From NCBI RefSeq assembly GCF_027857615.1, contig NZ_JAQIFT010000059.1:42354-106353 (forward strand): a stretch of DNA of 64,000 nt, read 5' to 3'. The translations under genes were made by a program, and so were the position numbers. Source of the DNA: Holtiella tumoricola (GTDB lineage Bacteria; Bacillota; Clostridia; Lachnospirales; Cellulosilyticaceae). Positions 1 to 7,883 of the stretch are shown in pieces (the first letter of the stretch is position 1; the number at the start of each line of letters is the position of its first letter). The notes beneath the pieces are model-generated. The model was not told the DNA's origin. It ran no database searches and saw only the letters and a list, made by a program, of their open reading frames with translations.

Positions 1-72
1 AGAGCAGCAGGCAATATTTTACCATAAGGATTAAAAGGAACTTACATTGAATAAATTTTTCTTGAACTCATT

Positions 73-95
73 ATAATAACTTAGAAAGTTATTAT
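73..95. repeat. Inverted repeat upstream of tpx (possible operator)
   Basis: ATAATAACTT (73-82) and AAGTTATTAT (86-95) form a perfect 10-bp inverted repeat with a 3-nt centre. It overlaps a TATAAT-like hexamer at 72-77, with TTGAAT at 47-52 as a possible -35 (19-bp spacer). The left arm contains TTATAAT, which equals one half of the known PerR box, but the right half does not match. A redox-regulator site is inference only. Confidence 0.35.
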
Positions 96-124
96 TAAAT
101 GATGATAAAGAGAAGGGGTGGCTT

Positions 125-613
125 ATGCCAGTTACATTTCAAGGTAATCCGATTACTTTAGCAGGTCATGAGGTCAAAGTTGGTGAACGCGTTCCAGATT
201 TCTTAGCAGTAAATAACAGTTTAGAAACTGTATCTGCAGAGACTTTTAAGGGAAAGCGTATTTATGTGAGTGTACCTTCGATTGATACAGATGTTTGCGA
301 CTTAGAAGTACGTCGTTTTAATGAAGAGGCAGTTAACTTAAAAGGGGCTAAAGTTTATGTCATTTCTATGGACTTACCTTTTGCACAAGCTAGATGGTGT
401 GGTGCAAAGGGTGTAGATAAGGTAATGACCTTATCAGATTATAAAGATCATAGTTTTGCACATAACTTTGGAACTTATATTGAAGAACTGGGCTTACTTA
501 CTCGAGCAGTTTTTGTTATTAATGAAGAGGACGAAGTAGTATATGTAGAATATTGTAGTGAGGTTACAAATGAACCAGACTACAAAGCAGCTCTTGATGC
601 TTTAAATAAATAA
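125..613 (+). CDS. tpx: Thiol peroxidase (Tpx, atypical 2-Cys peroxiredoxin)
   Basis: A 162-residue cytosolic peroxiredoxin that reduces H2O2 and alkyl hydroperoxides with electrons from thioredoxin. The peroxidatic cysteine is Cys58 in PSIDTDVCD, followed by the RRFNEEA helix. The resolving cysteine is Cys92 in PFAQARWCG. The spacing and the 162-aa length match the Tpx family, and the C-terminal EVTNEPDYKAALDAL is also typical. The start is supported by AGAAGGGG six bases upstream. The gene stands alone, closed by a long palindromic terminator that overlaps its stop codon. An inverted repeat lies upstream at 73-95 and could be a regulatory site. Identification is secure from motifs; the physiological substrate is inferred. 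Confidence 0.96.
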   Translation: MPVTFQGNPITLAGHEVKVGERVPDFLAVNNSLETVSAETFKGKRIYVSVPSIDTDVCDLEVRRFNEEAVNLKGAKVYVISMDLPFAQARWCGAKGVDKVMTLSDYKDHSFAHNFGTYIEELGLLTRAVFVINEEDEVVYVEYCSEVTNEPDYKAALDALNK

Positions 614-656
614 GATATAATAAAAGACTGTTTTAAACAGTCTTTTATTATATCTT
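612..656. terminator. Long palindromic terminator after tpx
   Basis: A perfect 22-bp stem around a single central base, starting inside the tpx stop codon. The right arm contains a T-rich tract. It is AT-rich apart from a GACTG/CAGTC core. Confidence 0.8.
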
Positions 657-708
657 GAATAGCTTCTAATGAAAATATAAATTATTCAATAAATAGAAGG
701 AGGTAAAA

Positions 709-2304
709 ATGTCGTTATATATTTTATTAATAGCATGTGTCATATTAATATGTATCCTGCTCAATAAAATTTCTAGTAAATTAGGTATCCCTATGTTACT
801 TGCTTTTATTATTTTAGGAATGCTATTTGGGTCAGATGGTGTAGTAAAAATACCCTTTGATAATTATGTGATTGCTGAACAAATTTGTTCAGTAGCTTTA
901 ATCTTTATTATGTTTTATGGTGGATTTGGTACCAATTGGAATCAGGCTCGACCTATTGCTATAAAATCTGTTTTACTATCAACAATTGGTGTTATATTGA
1001 CAGCATTCATAACAGGGCTTTTTTGCTTCTATGTCTTAGGGTTTGAATTCTTTGAGAGTTTACTTATCGGTTCTGTAATAAGTTCAACCGATGCAGCTTC
1101 TGTGTTTTCAATATTACGTTCAAAACGTCTTAATTTGAAAGATAATACAGCTTCAATGCTAGAAGTAGAAAGTGGAAGTAATGACCCATGTTCCTATATG
1201 TTAACGGTTATATGTTTAGCTACTATGAGTGGTGAGTTAAGTGGTGGTCAACTTACTTATATGATTTTTGCACAGCTTGTATATGGTATCTTACTGGGGA
1301 TAGTGGTTGCTGTAGTAGCTGTATGGATACTAACCAAAATAAAGTTTTCTACAGATGGATTTGATACAATATTTGTATTTAGTATGCCACTGATTGCTTA
1401 TGCTCTATCTACTCTTATTGGTGGGAATGGTTATTTAAGTGTTTATATTTTAGGTATTATTTTAGGTAATCAATCTATTCCTAACAAAAAGTCTCTTGTT
1501 CATTTCTTCGATGGGGTAACAGGGCTTATGCAAATGTTAATCTTCTTTTTACTGGGCCTTTTAGCGTTTCCATCTCAGCTCCCTGCAATCTTACTTCCTT
1601 CATTGGCTATTGCAATTTTTTTAACCTTTATTGCCCGCCCTTTAGTAGTCTTTGCAATTTTATCACCATTTAAGGGGACATTAAATCAAAAGCTACTTGT
1701 TTCGTGGTCAGGATTAAGAGGGGCGGCTTCAATTGTTTTTGCAATTATGGCTACTGTTAGCCCAACTTATATGAAAAATGATATTTTCCATATGGTATTT
1801 TTTATTGTCCTTTTTTCAATAAGTCTGCAAGGATCCCTTATACCTTTTATGGCAAAAAAATGGGATATGATTGATGATGAAGATAATGTTTTGAAAACAT
1901 TTAGTGATTATTCAGATGAAGTACCTGTACAATTTATAAAACTCCCTATAACATCAAATCATTCATGGAACGGCAAAAAAATAAAAGATATTCCCTTATT
2001 ACCAGATGTTCTATTAGTCTTAATTCTAAGAGGAGATAGACGTATTGTGCCTAAAGGGCATACACTTATTCAAGCTGGGGACTGCGTCATACTTAGTGCA
2101 CTTTCATTGGAAGAAGAGTTAGGTATTTACCTTACAGAAGTAGAAGTTGAAAAAGGTAACGACTGGTTAGGAAAATCTTTATCTCAAATAGCACTTGGAC
2201 CTGAAAAATTAATTATTCTCATCAAACGAGAGGATAATGTATTAATTCCCAATGGTCAAACGATTATAAAAGAAAATGATATACTAGTAATGAGCCAATT
2301 ATAA
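709..2304 (+). CDS. CPA1-family K+(Na+)/H+ antiporter with C-terminal TrkA-C domain
   Basis: A 531-residue inner-membrane cation/proton antiporter of the NhaP2/CvrA type. Residues 1 to about 385 contain roughly 12 hydrophobic helices. Conserved transport-site sequences are SSTDAASVF near 125-133 and EVESGSNDP near 152-160, the latter holding the acidic residue expected to bind the cation. After the membrane part come about 145 soluble residues with two TrkA-C/RCK-C-like segments (VLLVLILRGDRRIVPKGHT and the ILIKREDNVLIPNGQTI repeat), which in relatives bind regulatory ligands and gate transport. The start has AGAAGGAGG seven bases upstream. It is monocistronic and converges on prfC across a shared terminator. 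Preference for K+ over Na+ is inferred from the domain layout. Confidence 0.88.
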   Translation: MSLYILLIACVILICILLNKISSKLGIPMLLAFIILGMLFGSDGVVKIPFDNYVIAEQICSVALIFIMFYGGFGTNWNQARPIAIKSVLLSTIGVILTAFITGLFCFYVLGFEFFESLLIGSVISSTDAASVFSILRSKRLNLKDNTASMLEVESGSNDPCSYMLTVICLATMSGELSGGQLTYMIFAQLVYGILLGIVVAVVAVWILTKIKFSTDGFDTIFVFSMPLIAYALSTLIGGNGYLSVYILGIILGNQSIPNKKSLVHFFDGVTGLMQMLIFFLLGLLAFPSQLPAILLPSLAIAIFLTFIARPLVVFAILSPFKGTLNQKLLVSWSGLRGAASIVFAIMATVSPTYMKNDIFHMVFFIVLFSISLQGSLIPFMAKKWDMIDDEDNVLKTFSDYSDEVPVQFIKLPITSNHSWNGKKIKDIPLLPDVLLVLILRGDRRIVPKGHTLIQAGDCVILSALSLEEELGIYLTEVEVEKGNDWLGKSLSQIALGPEKLIILIKREDNVLIPNGQTIIKENDILVMSQL

Positions 2305-2308
2305 ACAT

Positions 2309-2339
2309 AAAAAGACACTCAAATTTTGAGTGTCTTTTT
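2309..2339. terminator. Bidirectional terminator between antiporter and prfC
   Basis: A perfect stem, AAAAAGACACTCAAA with its complement around one central T. It is flanked by A and T runs, so it serves both convergent genes. Confidence 0.88.
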
Positions 2340-2340
2340 G

Positions 2341-3942
2341 TTAGTTTGTTCTAAGATGTGTCTCGTGAAGCACAACCCCTTCATTACGTTCAATAACTTG
2401 ACGGATAGACCATTCGTATTGGCAAAGTAATACTGGATTGCCATCTTCAGTTTCTGCTACGATAGCATCTGATGTCAATTTAAATTTAGAAGGATCATAG
2501 TTTTCTTGTTCAATCCAACGAATATAGTTATATGGTAAGTGTTGCTTTTTAATTTCTACGCCATATTCATTGTTAAGACGATATTCAAGAACTTCAAATT
2601 GAAGTACGCCTACAACTCCTATAATAAGTTCTTCAGCACCTGTGAAGCGAGGTTTAAAGACTTGAATAGAACCTTCTTCTGCAAGTTGAGAAACACCTTT
2701 TAAGAATTGTTTACGTTTAAGCGCATTGATTGTTGATATTTTCATAAAGTGTTCAGGAGCAAATTGTGGAATACCTTCATATTGAAGTTTAAGGTCAGAA
2801 CTACAAAGGGTATCTCCAATATTAAAGATACCAGGATCGTGGATACCAATAATATCTCCAGGATAAGCTTCTTCAACCATAGCACGATCTTGTGCTAAGA
2901 ATTGTTGAGGTTGAGCAAGTTTTACTTTTTTATTTTTTTGAACAAGGTTGGTCATCATACCTTTTTCAAATTTACCTGAACAAATACGAAGGAAAGCAAT
3001 ACGGTCACGATGTGCTGGATTCATATTTGCTTGGATTTTGAAGATGAAGCCTGAGAAGTAATCTTTTGTTGGTTGTACATCACCTAAGTTACTTTTACGT
3101 GGTTGAGGTGGTTGAGTAATGTCTAAGAAGGCTTTAAGGAAAGGTTCAACCCCAAAGTTTGTCATAGCACTACCAAAGAATACAGGTGTAAGTTCTCCAG
3201 CTAAGATTTGATCTAAGCTATAGTCATCACCAGCCATATCTAAAAGTTCAATATCTTCAAGAAGTTTTTCATGTAAATCTTGTCCTAAAAGATCTGCTAA
3301 GTTTTCGTCTTGTAAATCACATTCTACTGTATTAACGATAGATTGACCATGGTCACCATCATCAAAAAGCTCAATATGTTTTTTAAGACGGTTGTAAACA
3401 CCTTTAAAGCCTTTACCACAACCAATAGGCCAATCCATAGGGAAAGCACGAATACCAAGAGCATTTTCGATATCTTCAATAAGCTCAAGTGGATCTTTAC
3501 CTTGTGCATCTAATTTGTTGATGAAAGTAAAGATGGGAATCCCACGCATTTTACAAACTTTGAAAAGTTTTTTTGTTTGTTCTTCGACCCCTTTTGCAGA
3601 GTCGATAACCATTACAGCACTATCAGCCGCAACAAGTGTACGGTAAGTATCCTCACTGAAGTCTTGATGTCCAGGTGTATCAAGAATATTGATACAGAAA
3701 CCATCATAGTTAAATTGGAGTACACTTGATGTAACAGAGATCCCTCTTTGCTTTTCGATTTCCATCCAGTCAGATACAGCATGTTTTTGCGTTCTTCTAG
3801 ATTTAACAGAACCTGCAGTACGGATCGCTCCTCCGTAAAGAAGGAATTTTTCAGTTAATGTTGTTTTACCAGCATCAGGGTGAGAAATGATGGCAAAGGT
3901 TCTTCTTTTTTGGATTTCATCCATAGTATTTGCTTGTGACAT
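2341..3942 (-). CDS. prfC: Peptide chain release factor 3 (RF3)
   Basis: A 533-residue translational GTPase that recycles RF1/RF2 from the ribosome after peptide release. The G1 motif is SHPDAGKTTLTE near the N-terminus. It is followed by the effector region RGISVTSSV, DTPGHQDF (G3) and NKLD (G4), then domains II and III ending in QFEVLEYRLNNEYGVE, typical of RF3 rather than EF-G. I chose the ATG at 3942 because AAGGA lies 9 bases upstream; the in-frame TTG at 3948 would leave only 3 bases. It is a single-gene unit with a promoter on the minus strand at 4038-4066, and it converges on the antiporter gene. Length and motifs are complete. Confidence 0.96.
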   Translation of the reverse strand: MSQANTMDEIQKRRTFAIISHPDAGKTTLTEKFLLYGGAIRTAGSVKSRRTQKHAVSDWMEIEKQRGISVTSSVLQFNYDGFCINILDTPGHQDFSEDTYRTLVAADSAVMVIDSAKGVEEQTKKLFKVCKMRGIPIFTFINKLDAQGKDPLELIEDIENALGIRAFPMDWPIGCGKGFKGVYNRLKKHIELFDDGDHGQSIVNTVECDLQDENLADLLGQDLHEKLLEDIELLDMAGDDYSLDQILAGELTPVFFGSAMTNFGVEPFLKAFLDITQPPQPRKSNLGDVQPTKDYFSGFIFKIQANMNPAHRDRIAFLRICSGKFEKGMMTNLVQKNKKVKLAQPQQFLAQDRAMVEEAYPGDIIGIHDPGIFNIGDTLCSSDLKLQYEGIPQFAPEHFMKISTINALKRKQFLKGVSQLAEEGSIQVFKPRFTGAEELIIGVVGVLQFEVLEYRLNNEYGVEIKKQHLPYNYIRWIEQENYDPSKFKLTSDAIVAETEDGNPVLLCQYEWSIRQVIERNEGVVLHETHLRTN

Positions 3943-4037
3943 ATTCAACCATCCTTATCTATATTTAAATTTCCTTTTTTAACATATGTATTTAAATCCA
4001 TATATAAAGTAAGGAAATAAAGGGTGCAATCTCTGTA

Positions 4038-4066
4038 ATTATTATATCCTTTAGATGAAAAGTCAA
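4038..4066 (-). promoter_or_regulatory. Probable sigma-A promoter for prfC
   Basis: Read on the minus strand: TTGACT, a 17-bp spacer and AATAAT, about 95 bases upstream of the prfC start. Five of six bases match consensus in each hexamer. Alternative registers of the TATAATAAT run are possible. Confidence 0.55.
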
Positions 4067-4199
4067 GCATAAGTTACTACCTTTTTCGTTAAAAAAAGTG
4101 TAAAATAGAAAAATGTATAGCATTATAGCCTTTTTAATAGGAAAAAGAACAAGTATAATGCAAGTTAGATGTGTAAAAAGACACATGAGGAGGAAGAAA

Positions 4200-5117
4200 A
4201 TGACGAATATAAAAAAAATGGCTGTTCATAATGGTGTCTTTCATGCGGATGAAGTATTCGGTGTTGCTTTGATTAAAGGATTATATCCAGATGTAGAGGT
4301 CATTCGTACAAGAGATGAAAAGGAACTTGCAATATGTGATTTAGTTGCAGATGTTGGAGAAGGACGTTACGACCATCATCAAATGGATAAGGAATTAAGA
4401 GAAGATGGGATTCCTTATTGTGCTTTTGGTTTACTTTGGAGAGATTTTGGAAAAGACTATGTAGCTAAAATGTGTCCTCATTTAAAGGTGAAAGAACAAG
4501 AAACATTAGCAAAAAAAGTGGCAGATGAATTTATTATTCAAATTGATGCAGGAGATAATGGTATTGCCCTTAATACGTTTGAATCCCCTGTTACAACACT
4601 TTCACAAGTCATTAGTGGATTTATGCCATTAGCACATGAAGAACGCACAGTAGATCAAGCCTTCTTTGATGCGATAAATTTTGCAAACTATTATTTAAGC
4701 CGATTAGTGATACGTTTTGGAGAGTATTATGAAAGTGCCTATTATATAGAAGAAGCACTAAAGACGCAACCTATCCATGAAACACATATTTTAGAACTTA
4801 CTCAATCTGTAAAATGGAAAGACCTACTTTTAGAACAAGATACAGATGAAGCTGTATGGTTTGTAGTATTCCAAGATATTGCAGGTTCTTATCGTGTTCA
4901 AACGGTACCTAAACAAAAGGATAGTTTTGAATCACGTGTAGATTTACCAGTAAGTTGGGGGGCTAAACGAGAGGATGAGCTTTCACATTTGACTGGTATT
5001 GAAGGATGCGTATTTTGCCATCCAAACTTATTTATCTGTGGAAATCAAACAAGAGAAGGTGCACTTGAAATGGCAAAACTTGCGGTAAAAGAAGCAAAGA
5101 ATAAAGGTAAGCAATAA
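4200..5117 (+). CDS. MYG1 family protein (UPF0160, DHH-like metal-dependent hydrolase)
   Basis: A 305-residue member of the MYG1/UPF0160 family. The N-terminal HNGVFHADEVFGVALI and the following VADVGEGRYDHHQ carry the His/Asp residues of a DHH-type metal site. Eukaryotic MYG1 is reported as a 3'-5' RNA exonuclease; the bacterial role is not established. The C-terminal part has GIEGCVFCHPNLFICGN, also family-typical. The start at 4200 is preceded by GAGGAGGAAG. An in-frame ATG at 4113 would add 29 residues, but it has no ribosome binding site and the added sequence is not family-like. A small unknown gene and a TSUP exporter follow closely, suggesting one transcript. Confidence 0.85.
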   Translation: MTNIKKMAVHNGVFHADEVFGVALIKGLYPDVEVIRTRDEKELAICDLVADVGEGRYDHHQMDKELREDGIPYCAFGLLWRDFGKDYVAKMCPHLKVKEQETLAKKVADEFIIQIDAGDNGIALNTFESPVTTLSQVISGFMPLAHEERTVDQAFFDAINFANYYLSRLVIRFGEYYESAYYIEEALKTQPIHETHILELTQSVKWKDLLLEQDTDEAVWFVVFQDIAGSYRVQTVPKQKDSFESRVDLPVSWGAKREDELSHLTGIEGCVFCHPNLFICGNQTREGALEMAKLAVKEAKNKGKQ

Positions 5118-5122
5118 GATTT

Positions 5123-5404
5123 ATGATAACAAAAGACAATTTTATTGAAACAACGATGAAACGGCTTAAAAAACTAGAAGAGGGACAATGCATCATTATT
5201 AAAACCTATAAGAAAGACAGAAGCCTTACCATAGAGCGGTTAAAAGATGAACAAGTTAATGTCTATGAAGAAGGTTTTGAGAATAAAGTTTATAAGGATA
5301 TTAAAGAAAATGAGTTAAAGAAGTTACTTAAAATGTTGGGACGTATAGAGTTTCCAAGGAGTCATTCATTATGGTTACAGGTAACCAATCAGAAAGAAAA
5401 TTAA
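5123..5404 (+). CDS. Small hypothetical protein, unknown function
   Basis: A 93-residue, strongly charged, lysine/glutamate-rich protein with no signal peptide or membrane segment and no motif I recognise. It begins 5 bases after the MYG1-family stop without a convincing ribosome binding site, so translation is probably coupled to the upstream gene. A second in-frame ATG at 5156 is possible. Coding character (polar, no low-complexity) and its tight position between two genes support it being real. Predicted content is a basic N-terminal helix, a short beta-like middle (GQCIIIKTY, RSLTIERL) and a second lysine-rich helix (KDIKENELKKLLKMLG). I cannot name a function. Confidence 0.6.
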   Translation: MITKDNFIETTMKRLKKLEEGQCIIIKTYKKDRSLTIERLKDEQVNVYEEGFENKVYKDIKENELKKLLKMLGRIEFPRSHSLWLQVTNQKEN

Positions 5405-5428
5405 TGTATAGATAGAAAAGGGATAAAT

Positions 5429-6196
5429 ATGGATTTTATAAAAATGTTGATTGTGATATGTCCATTAGTTTTTTTAGCAGGTCTAATTGATGCTATGGTG
5501 GGAGGAGGTGGTATCATTTCCTTACCAGCATATATGGTAGCTGGTTTACCACCTCACTTAGCGACTGGTACCAATAAATGTTCTTCTACATTTGGTACAT
5601 TGCTTTCTACGTTTAGATTTATGAAGAACAAAAAGATTCACTACATAGCAGCATTTACATCAGCAGGGGCGGCACTTGTTGGCTCTCCTCTTGGGGCAAT
5701 GATTAATATGGTAATTGATGAGCGTTATTTAAGTTATACTATGCTCGTTTTATTACCTATTATTGCAATTTTTCTTCTTTTTAAAAAGGATTTTGGTGAG
5801 AATGAGTCATTACAAGAAGAGAATCGTGTGAAAGTTATAGTACTCTCTATTCTTTCAGGATTTATCATTGGTATATATGACGGATTCTTTGGACCTGGAA
5901 CAGGTACTTTTTTAATCTTGATTTATACAGGTATCATAGGCTTTGACTTAATTACAGCATCAGGGAATGCAAAAGTTGTAAACTTAGCTTCTAATGTAGC
6001 AGCGTTTATTACCTTTGCACTCCATGGAAAGATTGTGTGGAGCATAGGAATCCCAGCAGCACTATTTGGGATTGCAGGGAACTGGATTGGAGCAGGACTC
6101 GCAATTAAAGGTGGTAAGAAGATTATAAGACCTATGTTTATGCTTGTGTTAGCTTTACTTATGGTTAAGATTGGCTATGACTTATTTTTAGCATAA
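5429..6196 (+). CDS. TSUP family sulfite/organosulfur exporter (TauE/SafE)
   Basis: A 255-residue membrane protein with about eight hydrophobic helices. It carries the family signature near the N-terminus, AMVGGGGIISLPAY, and the repeat counterpart GIYDGFFGPGTGTF in the second half, the internal two-fold repeat expected of TauE/SafE. Relatives export sulfite, sulfoacetate or other small sulfur-containing anions, or import them; the substrate here is unknown. The ribosome binding site AAAAGGG is 6 bases before the ATG. It follows the MYG1-family gene and a small unknown gene by 24 bases and ends at a strong terminator shared with the convergent coat-protein genes. Confidence 0.88.
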   Translation: MDFIKMLIVICPLVFLAGLIDAMVGGGGIISLPAYMVAGLPPHLATGTNKCSSTFGTLLSTFRFMKNKKIHYIAAFTSAGAALVGSPLGAMINMVIDERYLSYTMLVLLPIIAIFLLFKKDFGENESLQEENRVKVIVLSILSGFIIGIYDGFFGPGTGTFLILIYTGIIGFDLITASGNAKVVNLASNVAAFITFALHGKIVWSIGIPAALFGIAGNWIGAGLAIKGGKKIIRPMFMLVLALLMVKIGYDLFLA

Positions 6197-6233
6197 AAAG
6201 AGGATGAGTAGATTAGCTACTCATCCTCTTTTT
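6195..6233. terminator. Bidirectional terminator, TSUP / Coat F genes
   Basis: A 17-bp perfect stem with a 5-nt loop (AAAAAGAGGATGAGTAG and complement), A-run on one side and T-run on the other. Confidence 0.92.
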
Positions 6234-6245
6234 ATATAAATATTT

Positions 6246-6524
6246 TTAGCAGTTGCAATGTGCTTGAGGTGCAAAGGTTTGTTTAGCTTGATCTACCTTT
6301 TGTTGTTCTGCAGCTGGTGTAGGATAAAATCCACGATTGTGCATAGATGTAAATACACCATATTGTAAATTGTGTTCATCGTTTAATAGATTGACCATAG
6401 TATCTTTAAGCTCTTTTGTTGCACATTCGTTAGCAATGAGATTATAAAGAGCTGTAGCAGATTTTTGAGCTTCTAAAGCATCAGCTAAGATTTCTTTTTC
6501 TGTAAATCCAGGAATATTGCTCAT
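6246..6524 (-). CDS. Coat F domain spore coat-type protein
   Basis: A 92-residue small helical protein. The stretch EILADALEAQKSATALYN followed by NLLNDEHNLQYGVFTSMHNRGFYP is characteristic of the Coat F (CotF) ferritin-like helical family associated with the spore coat in Bacillus and Clostridia. The C-terminus is Cys-containing (AHCNC), which could allow cross-linking. It is the second gene of a two-gene minus-strand unit: the upstream 61-aa gene ends 11 bases before it, with AGGAGG eight bases before this start. Spore localisation is inferred from the family. No other coat genes are adjacent. Confidence 0.8.
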   Translation of the reverse strand: MSNIPGFTEKEILADALEAQKSATALYNLIANECATKELKDTMVNLLNDEHNLQYGVFTSMHNRGFYPTPAAEQQKVDQAKQTFAPQAHCNC

Positions 6525-6535
6525 AGTAGTTCCTC

Positions 6536-6721
6536 CTATTGAAGTTGTGCATAAATTGTGTCAAAGTGTTGTTGATGGTGATTAGCAATGTCTGTAAACT
6601 GATTTTTAAGTTCTGCATCAGTTGTAGCATCTGCTAACATTTTAAACTTTTTAATAAGTAGTTCTTCGCCACTTAATAAGTCTTGAAAACATGAAAGCTC
6701 TTTTGCTGTTAATTGTGACAT
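6536..6721 (-). CDS. Small Coat F-like helical protein
   Basis: A 61-residue acidic, all-helical protein (LTAKELSCFQDLLSGEELLIKKF, then DAELKNQFTDIANHHQQHFDTI). The pattern of one helix pair ending in HHQQHF resembles half of a Coat F or ferritin-like bundle, and it lies directly upstream of a clear Coat F gene, so the two probably act together. The start is well defined by GAGGAGGTAAACATT before ATG. The length is short for the family, so it may contribute only two helices of a bundle. Family placement is moderate; a spore role is inference. Confidence 0.65.
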   Translation of the reverse strand: MSQLTAKELSCFQDLLSGEELLIKKFKMLADATTDAELKNQFTDIANHHQQHFDTIYAQLQ

Positions 6722-6906
6722 AATGTTTACCTCCTCTACTAAGAATTAAAGTTAGTATCTCCTAACTATAAAAAAATATAGCGAAATTGAACATACAAAA
6801 AGAGGAAAATTGTAAAGTGCAAAATAGATTAAGTCTTGTAAGCATTAAAATATAACAAATAAAATTTCATAGGGATTGGTAATGATTTGTAATTACTCCT
6901 AAAACA

Positions 6907-6936
6907 TGGACATGCTGTCAAGGGGTAAGTTATAAT
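6907..6936 (+). promoter_or_regulatory. Promoter for SLH-domain protein
   Basis: TGGACA at 6907-6912, an 18-bp spacer and TATAAT at 6931-6936, 34 bases before the start codon of the SLH gene. The rest of the divergent region 6722-6906 is AT-rich, with a 6-bp inverted repeat (AGTTAG/CTAACT) near 6751-6768 close to the coat-gene start and nothing else I can assign. Confidence 0.65.
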
Positions 6937-6969
6937 TTAGCCTAGCGAGAATAAGAGGAGGGGTTTTAA

Positions 6970-7698
6970 ATGAAATTCTTAAAATATAAAAAAGTTGTAG
7001 CAACACTCATTCTAGGGGCTTTAGCAATAACACAAGTACCAGCATATGCTTATGAAACAGGTTGTGATGATGAAGAAAACCTTTATGTACCACAACCAAG
7101 TCAACCAGATAAAGAGTGCCCAGATATTAATTGGCCAAGCTTTCCAAAACCACCAGTTTGTCCTGAAGTACCAGAACCACCAACTAAACCAGAAGAACCT
7201 AAAGAAATTAAACATTTACCTTATATAGTAGGCTATGAAGATGGTACATTTAGAGCAGAACGTGCAGTAACACGTGAAGAGTTTGCAACAATGGTCGCAC
7301 GTCTATTATTAGAAGGAAATGAACACGGGGATCTTTCTTCTTTTGAAGATATCCGTCCAAATCGTTACAGTAATGCTTACGTAGGTTACCTAGAAAGTCT
7401 TGGAATTGTATCAGGTTATGCAGATGGCACATTTAGACCATTTGATGCAATTACAAAAAATGAAGCACAAAGTATGGTTGAGAAAATACAACAAATTAGA
7501 AAGACAAGAAAAGTCGTGACATTTAATTCAGACAATACAATTTCACGTGCAGAAGCTGTAACAGCACTCAATAGCATTTTTGAAAGAGATTGTAGCGATG
7601 CTGAAATTCAAAATCAGTTTAGTGATTTAGAATCAACACATTGGGCATACAATGATATTTTATTTGCAGCAGTAGAACATACACATATTGAAAAATAG
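6970..7698 (+). CDS. Secreted S-layer homology (SLH) domain protein
   Basis: A 242-residue exported protein. Residues 1-27 are a signal peptide (KYKK, hydrophobic core, cleavage after AYA). Residues about 38-79 form a proline-rich, acidic linker (repeated PxPP, PEP, KPEEP). SLH repeat 1 is around 83-120 (VGYEDGTFRAERAVTREEF). SLH repeat 2 is around 126-172 (FEDIRPNRYSNAYVGYLESL, then VSGYADGTFRPFDAITKNEA). A degenerate third repeat runs to the end (ISRAEAVTALNSIF, FSDLESTHWAY). SLH triplets anchor proteins to pyruvylated secondary wall polymer. There is no other catalytic domain, so it may be a surface structural or spacer protein. It has its own promoter and terminator. The target polymer is inferred. 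Confidence 0.88.
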   Translation: MKFLKYKKVVATLILGALAITQVPAYAYETGCDDEENLYVPQPSQPDKECPDINWPSFPKPPVCPEVPEPPTKPEEPKEIKHLPYIVGYEDGTFRAERAVTREEFATMVARLLLEGNEHGDLSSFEDIRPNRYSNAYVGYLESLGIVSGYADGTFRPFDAITKNEAQSMVEKIQQIRKTRKVVTFNSDNTISRAEAVTALNSIFERDCSDAEIQNQFSDLESTHWAYNDILFAAVEHTHIEK

Positions 7699-7699
7699 T

Positions 7700-7741
7700 A
7701 AATACGTTGTATTCTGATTCGTCAGATACAACGTATTTTTT
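7700..7741 (+). terminator. Terminator after SLH gene
   Basis: A 13-bp stem AAATACGTTGTAT with its complement, an inner CTGA/TCAG pairing, then a T-run. Confidence 0.88.
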
Positions 7742-7820
7742 GTAATAAAAATTTTTATATAAGCCTAAAAATACTAATATTTAATGAATTAATGGAAAAT
7801 GCTGATTATGAGGTGTTGTA

Positions 7821-7849
7821 TATACAAGGGTAATTATTTGGATTATAAT
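7821..7849 (+). promoter_or_regulatory. Probable promoter for tldD-tldE
   Basis: A perfect TATAAT at 7844-7849 with TATACA (4 of 6) 17 bp upstream. The -10 box overlaps an ATG that would otherwise look like an upstream start of tldD, which argues against that start. Confidence 0.55.
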
Positions 7850-7883
7850 GGAAGAGTCTAAAAAAAGTAAAAGGGGGTTTGCT

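Noticed and set aside
4113..4199. N-terminal extension of the MYG1-family protein
   Set aside because: No ribosome binding site and non-family sequence; GAGGAGGAAG points to 4200.
7021..7215. Minus-strand frame rich in Trp/Phe opposite the SLH gene
   Set aside because: It is the mirror of the proline-rich coding region (CCA read as TGG) with no ribosome binding site.
7848..7883. Earlier start of tldD
   Set aside because: The ATG lies inside the TATAAT box and lacks a ribosome binding site.
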